Part shown: one piece after another, positions 63,116 to 64,000 of the stretch
Layout: the number at the start of each line of letters is the position of its first letter
Position numbering within the stretch: position 1 is the first letter of the stretch
NCBI RefSeq assembly: GCF_002078875.1
Contig: NC_034412.1
Coordinates: 12,276,995-12,340,994 of the forward strand
Length of the DNA: 64,000 nucleotides
Reading direction: 5' to 3'
Source of the DNA: Numida meleagris
Taxonomy: Eukaryota; Chordata; Aves; Galliformes; Numididae
Program-made: the position numbers and the translations under genes
Notes under the pieces: model-generated
Databases searched by the model: none
What the model saw: only the letters and a program-made list of their open reading frames with translations
Told to the model about the DNA's origin: nothing

Positions 63116-64000
63116 ATGATCATAGAATCATAGAATTGCTCAGGTTGGAAAGGACCTTCAAGATCATCAAGTCCAACCGCAACCTAACCATACTACCCTA
63201 AGAACCCATCGCTAAATCATGTCCCTGAGCACCACATCCAAACGAATTTTAAACACATTCAGAGATGGTGACTCAACCACCTCCCTGGGGAGCCTGTTCC
63301 AGAGCTTAACAACCCTTCCTGTAAAGAAGTTTTTCCTGATATCCAACCTAAACCTCCCCTGGTGCAACTTGAGGCCATTTCCCCTTGTCCTGTCACCTGT
63401 CACCACTGAGAAGAGACCAGCCCCGCTCTCACTGCAATCACCTTTCAGGTATTTGAAGAGAGCAATGAGGTCTCCCCTCAGCCTCCTCTTCCCCAGACTA
63501 AGCAGCCCCAGTTCCTTTAGTCGCTCCTCGTAGGGCATATTCTCCAAGCCCTTCACAAGCCTTGTTGCCCTTCTTTGGACCTGCTCCAGCACCTCAGTGT
63601 CCTTTCTGTACTGAGGCGCCCAAAACTGAACACAGTACTCGAGGTGAGGCCTCACCAATGCCGAGTACAGGGGCAGGATGACTTCCCTAGTCCTGCTCAC
63701 CACACCATTCCTGATACAAGCCAGGATGCCACTGGCCTTCTTGGCCACCTGGGCACACTGCTGGCTCATATTCAGCCGACTGCCCATCAGCACACCAAGG
63801 TCCCTTTCTGTCAGGCAGCTTTCCAGCCACTCCTCCTCAAGCCTGTAAGGTTGCCTGGGGTTGTTGTGACCAAAGTGCAGGACACGACACTTGGCCCTGT
63901 TGAAACTCATACGGTTTACCTTGGCCCATCGATGCAGTCTATCCAGGTCCCTCTGTAGTGCCTTTCTACCCTCCAACAGATCAACACTCCCTCCCAACTT
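63116..64000 (-). mobile_element. CR1 LINE, long well-preserved 3' part, truncated by the window edge
   Basis: It begins with TGATCATAGAATCATAGAAT, the tail complement, then TTGCTCAGGTTGGAAAGGAC and the 3' UTR, and continues as an open reverse transcriptase frame to the end of the window. It is the longest and cleanest CR1 here (at least 885 bp) and so probably the youngest. It is inserted in intron 1 of DNER in the same orientation as the gene. Confidence 0.96.
63212..64000 (-). CDS. CR1 ORF2 reverse transcriptase, C-terminal part
   Basis: There are 262 codons without interruption from the right edge to a TAG at 63214-63212. The frame enters as K-L-G-G, so the catalytic FADD box should lie only a few codons beyond position 64000. 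Typical CR1 RT C-terminal phrases are visible: [62 protein letters not shown] and [18 protein letters not shown]. In CR1, ORF2 encodes an endonuclease plus reverse transcriptase used for target-primed retrotransposition. No stop or frameshift is seen in this part; whether the 5' part is intact cannot be judged. Domesticated function is unlikely. Confidence 0.93.
   Translation of the reverse strand, partial: KLGGSVDLLEGRKALQRDLDRLHRWAKVNRMSFNRAKCRVLHFGHNNPRQPYRLEEEWLESCLTERDLGVLMGSRLNMSQQCAQVAKKASGILACIRNGVVSRTREVILPLYSALVRPHLEYCVQFWAPQYRKDTEVLEQVQRRATRLVKGLENMPYEERLKELGLLSLGKRRLRGDLIALFKYLKGDCSESGAGLFSVVTGDRTRGNGLKLHQGRFRLDIRKNFFTGRVVKLWNRLPREVVESPSLNVFKIRLDVVLRDMI

Larger units (their letters stand above)
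30980..64000 (-). other. DNER: DNER intron 1 (partial, at least 33 kb)
   Basis: Everything from the exon 2 acceptor to the right edge lacks any sequence like DNER EGF1 or a signal peptide, so it is taken as the first intron, which is also very long in mammals. It carries five CR1 copies, a candidate solo LTR, one mariner copy, simple repeats and several unassigned islands, listed separately. Stretches not named separately show only AT-rich, intron-like sequence to me. A nested gene cannot be excluded from sequence alone. Confidence 0.75.

Noticed and set aside
63219..63958. Plus-strand ORFs of 104 and 127 codons near the right edge
   Set aside because: They are antisense shadows of the CR1 reverse transcriptase frame.
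1..64000. CRISPR arrays, operons, tRNA or rRNA genes
   Set aside because: No spaced direct-repeat array, no tRNA-like cloverleaf with B box, no rRNA-like sequence; the window is a vertebrate intron-rich locus.

Overview
The window is vertebrate nuclear DNA, almost certainly from a bird and probably a galliform. It is AT-rich and intron-like, carries at least ten fragments of the CR1 LINE with the avian 3' end (8-bp tail units such as ATTCTATG), and holds one internally deleted mariner copy that I recognise as the chicken 'Galluhop' (Mariner1_GG) type. Nothing prokaryotic or operon-like is present.

The one cellular gene I can support is DNER (Delta/Notch-like EGF repeat containing), on the minus strand, so the gene reads from high to low coordinates. 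Five consecutive internal coding exons are visible: 30979-30683 (EGF2 and linker), 21700-21606, 19147-18981, 7949-7804 (start of EGF3) and 616-463 (end of EGF3, most of EGF4). All five have AG acceptors and GT donors, their phases join without a break (0/0, 0/2, 2/1, 1/0, 0/1), and they give about 286 residues that align with human DNER as I remember it, without gaps across the junctions. The first exon (signal peptide, EGF1, promoter) must lie beyond position 64000, and the later EGF, transmembrane and cytoplasmic exons below position 1. I number the exons 2-6 on the assumption that only one coding exon lies upstream.

Layout from left to right: 1-462 intron 6 with a CR1 end; 463-616 exon 6; 617-7803 intron 5 with one CR1; 7804-7949 exon 5; 7950-18980 intron 4 with a triple 20-bp repeat carrying AP-1-type sites; 18981-19147 exon 4; 19148-21605 intron 3; 21606-21700 exon 3; 21701-30682 intron 2 with three CR1 pieces; 30683-30979 exon 2; 30980-64000 intron 1 (at least 33 kb), with CR1 copies, a possible solo LTR, the mariner copy, some unexplained CpG-bearing islands and, at the right edge, a CR1 whose reverse transcriptase frame is open for 262 codons.

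I see no unknown multi-gene system here. The best leads are the perfect AP-1 repeat cluster, a likely lineage-specific odd cysteine in the DNER ectodomain, a weak frame-breaking splice site, the young CR1, and three intronic CpG islands I cannot assign. No RNA gene or CRISPR array was recognised.
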